From positions 1-53,063 of the forward strand of contig RXIW01000017.1 in the NCBI GenBank assembly GCA_003989065.1: 53,063 bases of DNA. The letters are read 5' to 3'. The stretch comes from Candidatus Competibacteraceae bacterium. GTDB taxonomy: Bacteria; Pseudomonadota; Gammaproteobacteria; Competibacterales; Competibacteraceae. This document shows positions 27,314 to 36,369 of this stretch, in pieces. The notes under the pieces are model-generated. The model did not search any database. It was not told the DNA's origin and saw only the letters and a list, made by a program, of their open reading frames with translations. Both the position numbers and the translations under genes were made by a program. How positions within the stretch are numbered: the first letter of the stretch is position 1; the number at the start of each line of letters is the position of its first letter.

Positions 27314-27856
27314 TTATTTGAAGTCATAACCGAAAGTGAACATCAAACCTGCGCCGCCAAGAGCGTCAAGCTGTACGCTGAAATTTTCGTACTTATAGCC
27401 CAGACCCGGCACGATACCGGGCGCTACCCCATTATGATTGAATGGAATTTTATCTTCGTAGGGTTCCTTGTAACCCAACAGCAGGCCGCCGGTCAGCTTG
27501 AAATACAGACTCTTGAAGATGTCCTGATCGCTGATGAAGTCCAGCGACCAGACCTTTCCTCCATAGATGTACTCGCATTTCTGATTAAAGCTGTTGTTGA
27601 AATAGGCCGCTCCCAGCAACCATCGTTGGGGAGATTGCCATTCGAGGCCGACCAACCAGGAAAATTTCGCGTGATCGGGACTGTAGCTGTAGTGAATGGC
27701 GCCAGGGGCCACTTGTAACATCAACGAATCGCCCGGCATGAAAATGTCCGCTCGCGCGCTACCCGTAGTCAGCAGAGCGAACGCCATGATCCAGGGCATC
27801 CGACGAAGCCCGACAATAGAGCGAAGCAGTCTTGAACATATCGAACTGAAGGCCAT
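27314..27856 (-). CDS. Small outer-membrane beta-barrel protein, possibly lipid-modifying
   Basis: The 180-aa protein has a signal peptide ending near GSARADIF. Alternating aromatic/hydrophobic strands follow and the chain ends GLMFTFGYDFK, a typical barrel C-terminus with a terminal aromatic region. Segments such as HYSYSPDHAKFSWLVGLEW, RWLLGAAYFNNSFNQ and LYFKLTGGLLLGYK recall a proteobacterial family often auto-named sn-glycerol-3-phosphate transporter. From memory, that family may include the divergent Pseudomonas PagP-type lipid A palmitoyltransferase; this could not be checked. An ATG at 27799 (MPWIMAF) is an alternative start. The gene is monocistronic and divergent from ureE. Confidence 0.6.
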   Translation of the reverse strand: MAFSSICSRLLRSIVGLRRMPWIMAFALLTTGSARADIFMPGDSLMLQVAPGAIHYSYSPDHAKFSWLVGLEWQSPQRWLLGAAYFNNSFNQKCEYIYGGKVWSLDFISDQDIFKSLYFKLTGGLLLGYKEPYEDKIPFNHNGVAPGIVPGLGYKYENFSVQLDALGGAGLMFTFGYDFK

Positions 27857-28103
27857 GGCGCACCTGACAGGCTCATCTGCGGAAGGACAGGGATCGAGGA
27901 CAGTTGGAAGCCGCGCGATTATGCGTGATTAGCGACCTGTTTTCCAAGACTTACCGCTTTGTTGCCCTGTTCGGTCAAGCGGACCGGCCATCACCGCATC
28001 CGACGATGCACGGTTGTAGACGGTGATTTATCTTATCCTCTGAGGAAAGCCGAACTCGACTTACGGCGCCCTAATCGCTTGTTCCACGACATGAGCTCAT
28101 TCC
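27857..28103. other. Divergent intergenic region upstream of ureE; no clear promoter
   Basis: The 247 bases separate the barrel gene (minus) from ureE (plus). Every GG dinucleotide on the plus strand was checked for GC ten bases downstream and none fits sigma-54, unlike ureD. An AT-rich stretch (28024-28040) preceding GAGGAAAG may contain a sigma-70 promoter, but no good -35 was found. No gene is seen. Confidence 0.45.
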
Positions 28104-28583
28104 ATGGATACTGAAGACACTTTGGAATTACAGATCAACGAGCACCTCCATGATCCCATGCCTGCGCAAACCACGCTCACGCTCCCGTTTGAGCTGCGCC
28201 AGAAAAGCCGCTTACGAGCGCGCCTGGACGATGGGCGGGACGTAGGGCTGTTTCTGGCGCGCGGTACGGTGTTGCGCCATGGCGACTGTCTGCGCACCAC
28301 CTGCGGTCTGGTGGTCGAAGTGCACGCCGCCTCCGAAACGGTTTCGACCGCTCGGACCGAGGACGCGCTGCTGCTGGCGCGAGCGGCCTACCATCTTGGC
28401 AACCGCCATGTCGCTCTGCAGGTCGGTCCCGGCTGGTTGCGCTATCTGCATGATCACGTGCTGGACCGCATGGTGCAGGAACTGGGGTTGACGCTGAGCA
28501 GCGAGCAAGCCCCGTTCGAGCCGGAAACCGGCGCTTACGGCGGCGGTGGCCATCACCACCACCCTCACGCCGATGACGCTTGA
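28104..28583 (+). CDS. ureE: Urease accessory protein UreE (nickel metallochaperone)
   Basis: UreE binds nickel and hands it to UreG for urease maturation. The 159-aa product has [20 protein letters not shown] and [13 protein letters not shown] in the N-terminal domain, and the metal-binding GNRHVALQV and YLHDHVLD segments in the central domain. It ends in a modest histidine-rich tail, [13 protein letters not shown]. The chosen ATG at 28104 keeps the N-terminal strand. It starts the second urease operon, ureEFG. Its last 11 bases overlap the preferred ureF start. Confidence 0.96.
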   Translation: MDTEDTLELQINEHLHDPMPAQTTLTLPFELRQKSRLRARLDDGRDVGLFLARGTVLRHGDCLRTTCGLVVEVHAASETVSTARTEDALLLARAAYHLGNRHVALQVGPGWLRYLHDHVLDRMVQELGLTLSSEQAPFEPETGAYGGGGHHHHPHADDA

Positions 28584-29250
28584 CCCCACCGCCCTGCCCC
28601 GCCTGTTGCAGCTGTGCAGCCCGGCCTTACCAGTGGGAGCCTATGCCTATTCCCAGGGGCTGGAAAACGCAGTGGAACGGGGCTGGGTCCGCGACGAGGC
28701 CAGCGCGGGACAGTGGATTCTGGGGCTGCTGGATCACACGCTGCGCTGGCTGGACCTGCCGGTGTTCGCTCGACTGTACGCAGCCTGGGGCGAAGATGAT
28801 CCAACGGCACTCCGGCGTTGGAACGCCCGCCTGTACGCCGCACGCGAGGCGATGGAATTGCAGGACGAGGATCGCCATCTCGGCGCAGCGCTGGCCCGCT
28901 TGCTGGCCGATCTGGGCATGACCGAGGCGGAACCGTGGCGCAGTCAATCGCGGGTCTGTTTCGCCACCCTGTTCAGCCTGGCGGCGGCGCGCTGGCGTAT
29001 CCCCCTGCGGGAAGCGGCCACCGGCTATGCCTGGACCTGGACCGAAAACCAGGTCACCGCCGCCACCCGGCTGATTCCGCTGGGCCAGACCGCCAGCCAG
29101 CGGCTGCTGGTCGCCGCTGGCCCGATCATCACCACGACGGTGGATGCGGGCCTGGCGCTGCCGGACGACGAGATCGGCGCGGCTGCGCCAGGGCTGGCCC
29201 TGGCCGGCGCGTTGCACGAGACGCAATATTCGCGGCTGTTTCGATCCTGA
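28573..29250 (+). CDS. ureF: Urease accessory protein UreF
   Basis: UreF helps assemble the UreDFG activation complex on apo-urease and gates UreG GTPase activity. The 225-aa all-helical protein opens [20 protein letters not shown] then [11 protein letters not shown], the family signature. It contains [22 protein letters not shown] and ends [13 protein letters not shown], the conserved C-terminal contact for UreG and UreD. The ATG at 28573 fits family N-termini best, although an upstream in-frame ATG at 28546 would add nine residues. It overlaps the end of ureE and is followed after 66 bases by ureG. Confidence 0.96.
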   Translation: MTLDPTALPRLLQLCSPALPVGAYAYSQGLENAVERGWVRDEASAGQWILGLLDHTLRWLDLPVFARLYAAWGEDDPTALRRWNARLYAAREAMELQDEDRHLGAALARLLADLGMTEAEPWRSQSRVCFATLFSLAAARWRIPLREAATGYAWTWTENQVTAATRLIPLGQTASQRLLVAAGPIITTTVDAGLALPDDEIGAAAPGLALAGALHETQYSRLFRS

Positions 29251-29316
29251 AATCCGCTGGCATACCGGTTGCTATCGGATGCCTACTTCAATTCCCACCG
29301 CAATAGGCCATTCTCC

Positions 29317-29934
29317 ATGAACAAATCTCCACTGCGCGTCGGCGTGGGCGGGCCGGTCGGCTCCGGCAAGACCGCCCTGGTCGAAGCCCTGTGCAAAACC
29401 CTGCGCGCGCGTTATCAGATCGCCGTCGTCACCAACGACATCTATACCTATGAAGACGCTCAGTTCCTGACCCGCGCCCAAGCGCTGGAGCCGGAACGGA
29501 TCGTCGGCGTGGAAACCGGTGGTTGTCCTCACACCGCCATCCGCGAAGACGCCTCGATCAACCTAGCGGCGGTCGCGCAACTGTGCCAGCGGTTTCCCAC
29601 ACTCGACCTGGTGCTGGTGGAATCGGGCGGCGACAACCTCAGCGCTACCTTCAGCCCGGAACTGTCCGATCTGACCCTCTACGTCATCGATGTCGCCGCT
29701 GGCGACAAGATTCCCCGCAAAGGGGGTCCCGGCATCACCCGTTCCGACCTATTGGTGATCAACAAGATCGATCTTGCGCCCCATGTTGGTGCATCACTGG
29801 AGGTCATGGAGCGCGACGCCCAACGAATGCGGGGCGAACGACCGTTCGTCTTCACCAATCTCAAGACTGGGCAAGGGCTGGATCAGGTTGTCGCCTTCAT
29901 CGTCGCGCAAGGCATGCTGGACGCTGGCAAATAA
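29317..29934 (+). CDS. ureG: Urease accessory GTPase UreG
   Basis: UreG is the SIMIBI-class GTPase that powers nickel insertion into urease. The 205-aa protein has the P-loop GPVGSGKT at residues 12-19, [13 protein letters not shown], the metal-binding [15 protein letters not shown] with its CPH motif, [16 protein letters not shown] and the guanine-specificity NKIDLAP. Every known functional motif is intact. The ATG at 29317 starts directly at the family N-terminus ([10 protein letters not shown]). An in-frame start at 29269 would add unconserved residues. The urtA leader follows. Confidence 0.98.
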   Translation: MNKSPLRVGVGGPVGSGKTALVEALCKTLRARYQIAVVTNDIYTYEDAQFLTRAQALEPERIVGVETGGCPHTAIREDASINLAAVAQLCQRFPTLDLVLVESGGDNLSATFSPELSDLTLYVIDVAAGDKIPRKGGPGITRSDLLVINKIDLAPHVGASLEVMERDAQRMRGERPFVFTNLKTGQGLDQVVAFIVAQGMLDAGK

Positions 29935-30082
29935 GTCAACCAGCCATGCCCCTTTTTCGAGCGCCGCAACGGCTCGATCCTGCCTCATGCAACGCCCTAC
30001 CCGGTGACAGATTGCACCATAAATAAGCGCAGCGCTGATCATTCCGACGCGCCAGCCATGCCAACCTGCTCATAAATATGGA

Positions 30083-30107
30083 TATAATGGCTTGGCATAA
30101 TCCTTGA
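30083..30107 (+). promoter_or_regulatory. Putative urtA promoter: sigma-54-like element beside a TATAAT
   Basis: TGGCATAATCCTTGAT (30093-30108) matches the sigma-54 layout, with GG at 30094-30095 and TTG ten bases on, but has GA instead of GC at -12. A perfect TATAAT (30083-30088) lies just upstream without an obvious -35. An NtrC-like half-site, TTGCACCA, lies at 30012-30019. Either promoter gives a leader of 65-90 bases to the ATG at 30184. The assignment is uncertain. Confidence 0.35.
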
Positions 30108-30183
30108 TTAAATCGCTCTCCAGGCCCGCGCCCAAGCAAGCGGGCTGGTCCATAACGACGTGAGGGCTAATCGAGGTCTACCT

Positions 30184-31476
30184 ATGATTAAAAACCTGCC
30201 GAAATTCCTCCGGGGTGCACTGTTGACGGGCGCGCTAGCGCTGGGCGCCACCCTGGCCCACGCCGCTGACACCATCAAGGTTGGCGTCCTGCATTCGCTG
30301 TCCGGCACCATGGCCATCAGCGAAACCACGCTCAAGGACACCGTCCTGATGCTGATAGACGCTCAGAACAAGAAAGGCGGCCTGCTGGGCAAGAAACTGG
30401 AACCCGTGGTCGTAGACCCAGCGTCGAACTGGCCGCTGTTCGCCGAAAAGGCGCGCGAACTGCTGCAGAAGGACAAGGTCGCGGTAGTGTTCGGCTGCTG
30501 GACCTCGGTCTCGCGCAAATCGGTGTTGCCGGTGTTCGAAGAGCTGAACGGCATCCTGTTCTATCCGGTGCAGTACGAGGGCGAGGAATCGTCCCGCAAC
30601 GTGTTCTACACCGGCGCCGCGCCCAATCAGCAGGCGATTCCGGCCGTCGACTATCTGATGAACGATCTGGGCGTCAAGCGCTGGGTGCTGGAAGGCACCG
30701 ACTACGTGTATCCGCGCACCACCAACAAGATCCTGGAAGCCTATCTGAAGTCCAAGGGCGTCAAGGATGAAGACATCATGATCAACTACACGCCGTTCGG
30801 TTTCTCCGACTGGCAGAGCGAAGTGGCGAAGATCAAGCAGTTTGGCTCGGCAGGCAAGAAGACCGCCGTGGTCTCGACCATCAACGGCGACGCCAACGTG
30901 CCGTTCTACAAGGAACTGGGTAACCAGGGCCTCTCCGCCAAGGACATCCCCGTGGTCGCCTTCTCGGTCGGCGAGGAAGAACTGTCCGGCATCGACACCA
31001 AGCCGCTGGTCGGGCATCTGGCCGCCTGGAACTACTTCGAGAGCATCAAGAATCCAGCCAACGACGCCTTCATCAAGGAATGGCATGCCTTCATCAAGGA
31101 TCCGAAGCGGGTCACCAACGACCCGATGGAAGCCACCTACATCGGCTTCAACATGTGGGTAAAGGCGGTGGAAAAGGCCAAGACCACCGATCCAGACAAG
31201 GTGATCGACGCCATGGTCGGGATCGAAACCCCCAACCTGACCGGCGGCACCGCCAAGATGCTGCCTAACCACCATCTGACCAAACCGGTGTACATCGGCG
31301 AAATCCAGGCCGACGGCCAGTTCGACGTGGTGTGGAAGACCAAGGGCCTAGTGCCGGGCGACGCCTGGTCCGACTTCCTGCCGGGGAGCAAGGACATCAC
31401 CGCCGACTGGGTCACCCTCAAGTGCGGCAACTACAACACCGTCACCAAGAAATGCTCCGGGCAGAACTTCAAATAA
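30184..31476 (+). CDS. urtA: UrtA: urea ABC transporter substrate-binding protein
   Basis: UrtA is the periplasmic binding protein of the high-affinity urea transporter. The 430-aa product starts with a signal peptide (about residues 1-28, ending TLAHAAD). TIKVGVLHSLSGTMAISETTLKD, VFGCWTSVSRKSVLPVFE and LFYPVQYEGEESSRNVFYTGAAPNQQ, quoted here in parts, are diagnostic of UrtA within the branched-chain amino acid-binding family. GAGGT at 30172-30176 precedes the ATG at 30184; a GTG at 30160 is possible but would spoil the signal peptide. It heads urtABCDE, directly after ureEFG, so uptake and maturation genes are together. Confidence 0.97.
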   Translation: MIKNLPKFLRGALLTGALALGATLAHAADTIKVGVLHSLSGTMAISETTLKDTVLMLIDAQNKKGGLLGKKLEPVVVDPASNWPLFAEKARELLQKDKVAVVFGCWTSVSRKSVLPVFEELNGILFYPVQYEGEESSRNVFYTGAAPNQQAIPAVDYLMNDLGVKRWVLEGTDYVYPRTTNKILEAYLKSKGVKDEDIMINYTPFGFSDWQSEVAKIKQFGSAGKKTAVVSTINGDANVPFYKELGNQGLSAKDIPVVAFSVGEEELSGIDTKPLVGHLAAWNYFESIKNPANDAFIKEWHAFIKDPKRVTNDPMEATYIGFNMWVKAVEKAKTTDPDKVIDAMVGIETPNLTGGTAKMLPNHHLTKPVYIGEIQADGQFDVVWKTKGLVPGDAWSDFLPGSKDITADWVTLKCGNYNTVTKKCSGQNFK

Positions 31477-31515
31477 GCTGATCGGTATGGTCTCACGCTC
31501 CGCCCGGTGCGTGCT

Positions 31516-31539
31516 CCCCTCTCCCCACCCGGAGAGGGG
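31516..31539 (+). other. Stem-loop between urtA and urtB
   Basis: A perfect 9-base-pair stem, CCCCTCTCC with GGAGAGGGG, encloses a 6-base loop. No T-run follows, so it is not a standard terminator. In this position it could protect the 3' end of the urtA message or lower expression of urtB-E relative to the abundantly needed binding protein. Confidence 0.55.
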
Positions 31540-31590
31540 CTAGGAACACCCAGCGGAGTTCTTCATGTCCTGCACGGGAGATCCTCCCTC

Positions 31591-33204
31591 ATGCCATCCT
31601 GCATCCCTGTTCGCGCCTGGCTGGCCGCCTGCATGCTGGCGCTGGCGGCGCTCTGCGGCTCGCCGGCGGCGTATGCCGGCGACGACGAGCTGAGCGCCAC
31701 ACTCATCCAATTCCGGGATGCCGATTTCGACGGCAAAACCGAACTGGTCGAAAAACTGGTGGTTCTCGACAACCCACGAGTCGCCGTCATCCTCAATGCG
31801 CTGTCTGACAGCCGCCTGTATTTCCAGGAAGATCCGGGCCGGGTCGTCATCGGTCTGGGCGATGGATCGGAAATCACCATCGAAGACGCCGTGACCGGCG
31901 CAGCGCTCGGCCAGGTCGGCAAGCGCGATCTGGACCGCATCACCGCCAACAACCGCCTGCGCAGCCTGATCGAGGATCGGCTGGCCAGCCTGGGCCTGAG
32001 CAGCGCCGATCCGAGCCAGCGCCGGGCCGCCATCGATGTGTTCCTACGCAATCCTGACCCGGCCGGCGTACCGCGTCTGCAAGCCCGGCTGGCAGTGGAA
32101 ACCGACGCGAAGACCCGACAATTGCTGACGGTGGCGCTCGCCCTGGCCGATCTGGCCAATCCAGATGCCACCGTCCGCGCCAAGGCCGCCACCGATCTGG
32201 GCGGCCAGTTGCAACCCGAGATTCGCGGTCGCCTGGCCAAGGCAGCGGCCGAGGACAGCGACCCCGCCGTGCGCGAAGCGGCCCAACGCGCCCTGAGCCA
32301 CACCCAGTTCCGCCTGCAGATGCTAGGTTGGGCGGAAACCCTGTTCTTCGGCCTGTCGCTGGGTTCGGTGCTGATCCTGGCCGCCATCGGTCTGGCGGTG
32401 ACCTTCGGCGTGATGGGCGTGATCAACATGGCCCACGGTGAATTGATGATGCTGGGCGCTTACACCACCTGGCTGGTGCAGCAATGGCTGCCGGTCAACT
32501 GGTCGCTACCGGTGGCGGTACCGCTGGCCTTCCTGGTCACCGCTCTGGTCGGCATCGCCATCGAACGCGGGGTCATCCGTTTTCTCTACGGTCGGCCGCT
32601 GGAAACTCTGCTGGCCACTTTCGGCATCAGCCTGATCTTGCAACAGGCGGTTCGGACTATTTTCTCGCCGCTGAATCGCTCGGTCTCCGCCCCGGACTGG
32701 ATGAGCGGAACCTTCGCCATCGGTCCGCTGGAAGTGACCATGAACCGCCTCGTCATCCTGGGTTTCTGCATTGCCGTATTCGCCCTGCTGTGGCTGGCGC
32801 TGCAACGCACCCGGCTCGGCCTGGAAGTGCGGGCGGTATCGCAGAATCGGGCCATGGCTCGGGCCATGGGGGTGCCCTCGGCTCGCGTCGATGCCCTCAC
32901 CTTCGGCCTGGGCAGCGGCGTGGCCGGCGTGGCCGGGGTCGCCCTGTCGCAACTGACCAACGTCGGCCCCAACCTGGGCCAGAGCTACATCGTCGATTCG
33001 TTCATGGTGGTGGTGTTCGGCGGGGTCGGCAATCTCTGGGGCACACTGGTCGCCGGTCTCTCGCTCGGCGTCGCCAACAAGGTGCTGGAACCCTGGACCG
33101 GCGCGGTGCTGGCCAAGATCGTGGTGCTGGTGTTCCTGATTCTGTTCATCCAGAAACGCCCGCGCGGCTTGTTCCCACAGCGCGGCCGGGCCGCAGAGGT
33201 CTAA
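31591..33204 (+). CDS. urtB: UrtB: urea ABC transporter permease
   Basis: UrtB is one of two membrane subunits of the urea transporter. The 537-aa product has a signal sequence (LAACMLALAALCGSPAAYAG) and a periplasmic extension of about 200 residues with HEAT-like repeats (ATVRAKAATDLGG, SDPAVREAAQRAL), normal for UrtB. The LivH-type permease domain begins around residue 245 (FGLSLGSVLILAAIGLAVTFG, then VINMAHGELMMLGAYT). EEA-like coupling-loop sequence is in RAVSQNRAMARAMGV. The ATG at 31591 is chosen because it starts the signal peptide. It is followed 3 bases later by urtC. Confidence 0.96.
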   Translation: MPSCIPVRAWLAACMLALAALCGSPAAYAGDDELSATLIQFRDADFDGKTELVEKLVVLDNPRVAVILNALSDSRLYFQEDPGRVVIGLGDGSEITIEDAVTGAALGQVGKRDLDRITANNRLRSLIEDRLASLGLSSADPSQRRAAIDVFLRNPDPAGVPRLQARLAVETDAKTRQLLTVALALADLANPDATVRAKAATDLGGQLQPEIRGRLAKAAAEDSDPAVREAAQRALSHTQFRLQMLGWAETLFFGLSLGSVLILAAIGLAVTFGVMGVINMAHGELMMLGAYTTWLVQQWLPVNWSLPVAVPLAFLVTALVGIAIERGVIRFLYGRPLETLLATFGISLILQQAVRTIFSPLNRSVSAPDWMSGTFAIGPLEVTMNRLVILGFCIAVFALLWLALQRTRLGLEVRAVSQNRAMARAMGVPSARVDALTFGLGSGVAGVAGVALSQLTNVGPNLGQSYIVDSFMVVVFGGVGNLWGTLVAGLSLGVANKVLEPWTGAVLAKIVVLVFLILFIQKRPRGLFPQRGRAAEV

Positions 33205-33207
33205 GTC

Positions 33208-34296
33208 ATGCTCATTCCTCGCTGGCTACTTTCCGACCGGGCCGGGCTGGTGCTGCTGGCCGTGCTGGCCATCCTCGGCATAGGCGTCCCGATCCTCAGC
33301 CTGTGGACCCCGCCGGACCATCCGCTACACCTGAGCGCGTATACCGTAACCCTGCTCGGCAAATATCTCTGCTACGCCCTGCTGGCGGTCGCCGTCGATC
33401 TGGTGTGGGGCTACATGGGCATTCTCAGTCTGGGCCACGCCGCGTTCTTCGCGCTTGGCGGTTACTGCTTCGGCATGTATCTGATGCGCCAGATCGGGAC
33501 GCGCGGAGTCTACGGCGATCCGGTACTGCCAGACTTCATGGTGTTCCTCAACTGGAAGGAACTGCCCTGGTACTGGTACGGCTTCGACCATTTCAGTTTT
33601 GCGCTGCTGATGGTGCTGGTGGTTCCCGGCCTGTTGGCCTTCGTGTTCGGATGGTTCGCCTTCCGCTCACGGGTGTCGGGGGTCTATCTGTCGATCATCA
33701 CCCAGGCGCTGACCTACGCCCTGATGCTGGCCTTCTTCCGCAACGAAATGGGCTTCGGCGGCAACAATGGTTTGACCGACTTCAAGGATGTGCTGGGCTA
33801 TCCAATCCACGACGACGGGACCCGCATCGTACTGTTCATCCTGTCGATTCTGGCGCTGGCCGGCGGTTACCTGTTGTGCCGCTGGCTGGTCTCGACCCGG
33901 ATGGGACGGGTGCTGGTGGCGATTCGCGACGCCGAGGATCGCGCTCGCTTCCTCGGCTATCGGGTGGAACAGGTCAAGGTGCTGGTCTTCACCCTGTCGG
34001 CCATGCTGGCCGGCATCGCCGGGGCGCTGTACGTGCCGCAGGTCGGCATCATCAATCCCGGTGAATTCGCGCCGATCAACTCGATCGAGGCGGTGATCTG
34101 GGTCGCGGTCGGCGGTCGGGGCACTCTGGTCGGCGCGGTGGTCGGCGCGGTGCTGATCAACTATGCCAAGAGCTGGTTGACCGGCGCTCTGCCCGAGGTA
34201 TGGCTGTTCGCCCTGGGCGGACTGTTCGTGGCCGTCACGCTGTTGCTGCCACGGGGTTTGATCGGCTTGTTACGGCCGCGGGAAACGACGACATGA
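33208..34296 (+). CDS. urtC: UrtC: urea ABC transporter permease
   Basis: This is the second permease subunit (LivM type), 362 aa with about ten membrane helices. LLAVAVDLVWGYMGILSLGH followed by AAFFALGGYCFGMYLM is the conserved first half. SGVYLSIITQALTYALML, GGNNGLTDF and VLVAIRDAEDRARFLGYRVE (the coupling helix) continue in the expected order. NPGEFAPINSIEAVIWVAVGG marks the late helices. Its stop overlaps urtD (ATGA, 34293-34296). Confidence 0.97.
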   Translation: MLIPRWLLSDRAGLVLLAVLAILGIGVPILSLWTPPDHPLHLSAYTVTLLGKYLCYALLAVAVDLVWGYMGILSLGHAAFFALGGYCFGMYLMRQIGTRGVYGDPVLPDFMVFLNWKELPWYWYGFDHFSFALLMVLVVPGLLAFVFGWFAFRSRVSGVYLSIITQALTYALMLAFFRNEMGFGGNNGLTDFKDVLGYPIHDDGTRIVLFILSILALAGGYLLCRWLVSTRMGRVLVAIRDAEDRARFLGYRVEQVKVLVFTLSAMLAGIAGALYVPQVGIINPGEFAPINSIEAVIWVAVGGRGTLVGAVVGAVLINYAKSWLTGALPEVWLFALGGLFVAVTLLLPRGLIGLLRPRETTT

Positions 34297-35114
34297 GCGA
34301 ACTGATCTCCGATCTCGACGGCGGTGGGCTCAGCCTGCCCCAGAAACCGGTCGATACCCGCCACGGTATCCTGCTGTATCTGGAAGAGGTGACCGTCAGC
34401 TTCGATGGCTTCAAGGCCATCGACAACCTGTCGCTGTACATCGGCGATGGCGAACTGCGCTGCATCATCGGCCCCAACGGCGCTGGCAAAACCACCATGA
34501 TGGACATTATCACCGGCAAGACCAAACCGGATTCCGGACGGGTTTTCTTCGGCCAGAACATCGACCTGCTCAAACTGGACGAGCCGGCGATCGCCCGAAT
34601 CGGCATCGGCCGCAAGTTCCAGCGCCCGACCGTGATCGAGCCGCTGACCGTGATCGAAAACCTGGAACTGGCCATGTCCGGGGCCAAGCGCCTGCGAGGA
34701 CTGATGACGACCCGCCTGAACAGCGAGGAGCGCGATCGCATCGCGGCGGTATTGGAGCGCATCGGTTTGAGCGAGCACGGCGGGCGGCTGGCCGGCATCC
34801 TGGCCCATGGCCAGAAGCAATGGCTGGAAATCGGCATGCTGCTGATGCAAGAGCCCCGCCTGCTGCTGGTCGACGAACCGGTGGCCGGCATGACCCCGGC
34901 CGAAATGGATCGCACTGCCGAACTGCTGCGTTCGCTGGCTGGCAGCCATTCGGTGGTGGTGGTGGAACACGATATGGGCTTCGTCCGCTCCATCGCCGAC
35001 TACGTCACGGTCTTGCACCAGGGCCGGGTGCTGGCCGAAGGACAGCTGGAAGATCTGCAAATCGACCCCACGGTCATCGAAGTCTATCTGGGAGCCGGCG
35101 ATGCTTACCATTGA
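34293..35114 (+). CDS. urtD: UrtD: urea ABC transporter ATP-binding protein
   Basis: UrtD is the first ATPase of the urea transporter, 273 aa. Walker A is GPNGAGKTT, the family-typical signature is LAHGQKQWLEIG in place of LSGGQ, and Walker B is LLLVDEPVAGM followed by the H-loop VVVEHDMGF. The LivG-like RKFQRPTVIEPLTVIENLE segment identifies the subfamily. The ATG at 34293 overlaps the urtC stop by four bases; an open frame beginning at 34200 is out of register with the family. Confidence 0.97.
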   Translation: MSELISDLDGGGLSLPQKPVDTRHGILLYLEEVTVSFDGFKAIDNLSLYIGDGELRCIIGPNGAGKTTMMDIITGKTKPDSGRVFFGQNIDLLKLDEPAIARIGIGRKFQRPTVIEPLTVIENLELAMSGAKRLRGLMTTRLNSEERDRIAAVLERIGLSEHGGRLAGILAHGQKQWLEIGMLLMQEPRLLLVDEPVAGMTPAEMDRTAELLRSLAGSHSVVVVEHDMGFVRSIADYVTVLHQGRVLAEGQLEDLQIDPTVIEVYLGAGDAYH

Positions 35115-35871
35115 GGGTTTGAATCAGTATTACGGCGAATCCCACACTTTATGGGATCTCGATCTGGAAGCGTCGGAAGGGGTGGTGACCTGCCTGATGG
35201 GGCGCAACGGCGTGGGCAAGACCACGCTGCTGAAATGCATCATGGGCCTGTTGCCGGTCCGCAGCGGCCGGCTGATGTTCGCCGGCCAGGAGCTGCACCG
35301 GTTGCCGGCCGAGCGGCGCGCACCGCTCGGCATCGGCTACGTTCCGCAGGGCCGGCAAATCTTCCCACTGCTGACCGTCGAGGAAAATCTGAGAATCGGT
35401 CTGGCGGCTAATCCGCGCCGGCCACGACAGGTGCCGGAATTCATCTTCGAACTGTTCCCGGTGCTCAAGACCATGCTCAAGCGACGCGGCGGCGATCTGT
35501 CCGGCGGCCAACAGCAGCAGTTGGCGATCGGTCGCGCCCTGGCGCTGGAGCCCCGCATGTTGATTCTCGACGAACCGACCGAGGGCATTCAGCCCAATGT
35601 CGTGCGGGAAATCGGCCGCGTCATCCGCCGACTGAACCAGCAACAGGAAGAACAGGCCCGCGAGCAGGCCGCCATCGTGCAGGAAATCGGCGTAGCGGTC
35701 AGCCGGTTACGCCAGGAACAGGGCATGACCGTGCTGCTGGTGGAGCAGAAATTACCCTTCGCCCGCTGGGTCGCCCAGCAGTTCTGCATCGTCGACAAGG
35801 GCCGGACGGTCGCCAGCGGAGCGATGACCAGTCTGAACGACGAACTGGTGCGGCAATACCTGACCGTGTGA
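35101..35871 (+). CDS. urtE: UrtE: urea ABC transporter ATP-binding protein
   Basis: UrtE is the second ATPase of the urea transporter (LivF type), 256 aa. Walker A is GRNGVGKTT, the Q-loop lies in GYVPQGRQIFPLLTVEENL, the signature is LSGGQQQQLAIGRALAL and Walker B is LILDEPTEGIQPNVV. An inserted, charged helix (NQQQEEQAREQAAIVQEIG) precedes the H-loop region VLLVEQKLPFA and is common in UrtE. It overlaps urtD by 14 bases and closes the operon. No convincing terminator follows. Confidence 0.97.
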   Translation: MLTIEGLNQYYGESHTLWDLDLEASEGVVTCLMGRNGVGKTTLLKCIMGLLPVRSGRLMFAGQELHRLPAERRAPLGIGYVPQGRQIFPLLTVEENLRIGLAANPRRPRQVPEFIFELFPVLKTMLKRRGGDLSGGQQQQLAIGRALALEPRMLILDEPTEGIQPNVVREIGRVIRRLNQQQEEQAREQAAIVQEIGVAVSRLRQEQGMTVLLVEQKLPFARWVAQQFCIVDKGRTVASGAMTSLNDELVRQYLTV

Positions 35872-36369
35872 AACGCTCGCTATCCCCCTTCGGCAAAGTC
35901 GGCTAAACTTGAGGTATCATTTACGAATACCAGTCGATCGACGTGCCAGGATACGGGCAGCGCTCCCGTCGAACCGTTCATCCGACGAGGAACCGTTCCA
36001 TGCAAGACCAGGATCTTCCTAGAGGAATCAAAAGCTTCGGACTCTTCAGCCGCGGTCCGCACTACCCGTCGAGCGGTATTGCTGGCTTGCTTTTGTCCCG
36101 TCCACGTCGGCATTCATCCCCAGGTCATGCAGGTGATGGCTAAGCGGCCGCGCCATACGAGCCAGCGTCGCCCATAGCGCTCCGATCGGCCCTGCACGGT
36201 CCGATGGCCCAAACCCCGTTTCCATCTACAGGCACCGTGTTCGCCCTCATGCAAGACCACCATCGTTCTCCGCGCCCCTTCATCCGCCAGGAAGGGGGAA
36301 ACGCCGTCGGCGTGACCTGCCCTCCCGGCCACCGTGGCGCGGCGATGGTTTTGCCCATGGAGACCCTTC
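35872..36369. other. Intergenic region before the ATP-grasp gene, with tandem GAACCGTTC dyads
   Basis: The 498 bases contain no gene that can be supported. Two identical 9-base dyads GAACCGTTC lie at 35971-35979 and 35990-35998, 19 bases apart on centres, and the second extends to GGAACCGTTCC. A 12-base direct repeat CATGCAAGACCA occurs at 35999-36010 and 36248-36259. A GAGG-preceded ATG at 36000 opens a 47-codon frame of unknown meaning. The dyads may be an operator for the 36370 operon; a promoter pair was not identified. Confidence 0.4.

Noticed and set aside
30002..30017. Second sigma-54 candidate GGTGACAGATTGCA upstream of urtA
   Set aside because: The GG to GC spacing is nine, not ten, bases, which RpoN does not tolerate well.
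31516..31539. Intrinsic terminator after urtA
   Set aside because: The stem is good but no T-run follows, and the downstream genes need the same transcript; kept only as a stem-loop.
36000..36143. 47-codon frame with a GAGG site in the gap after urtE
   Set aside because: The predicted peptide has no recognisable feature and the spacing to the start is long; it could not be separated from chance.
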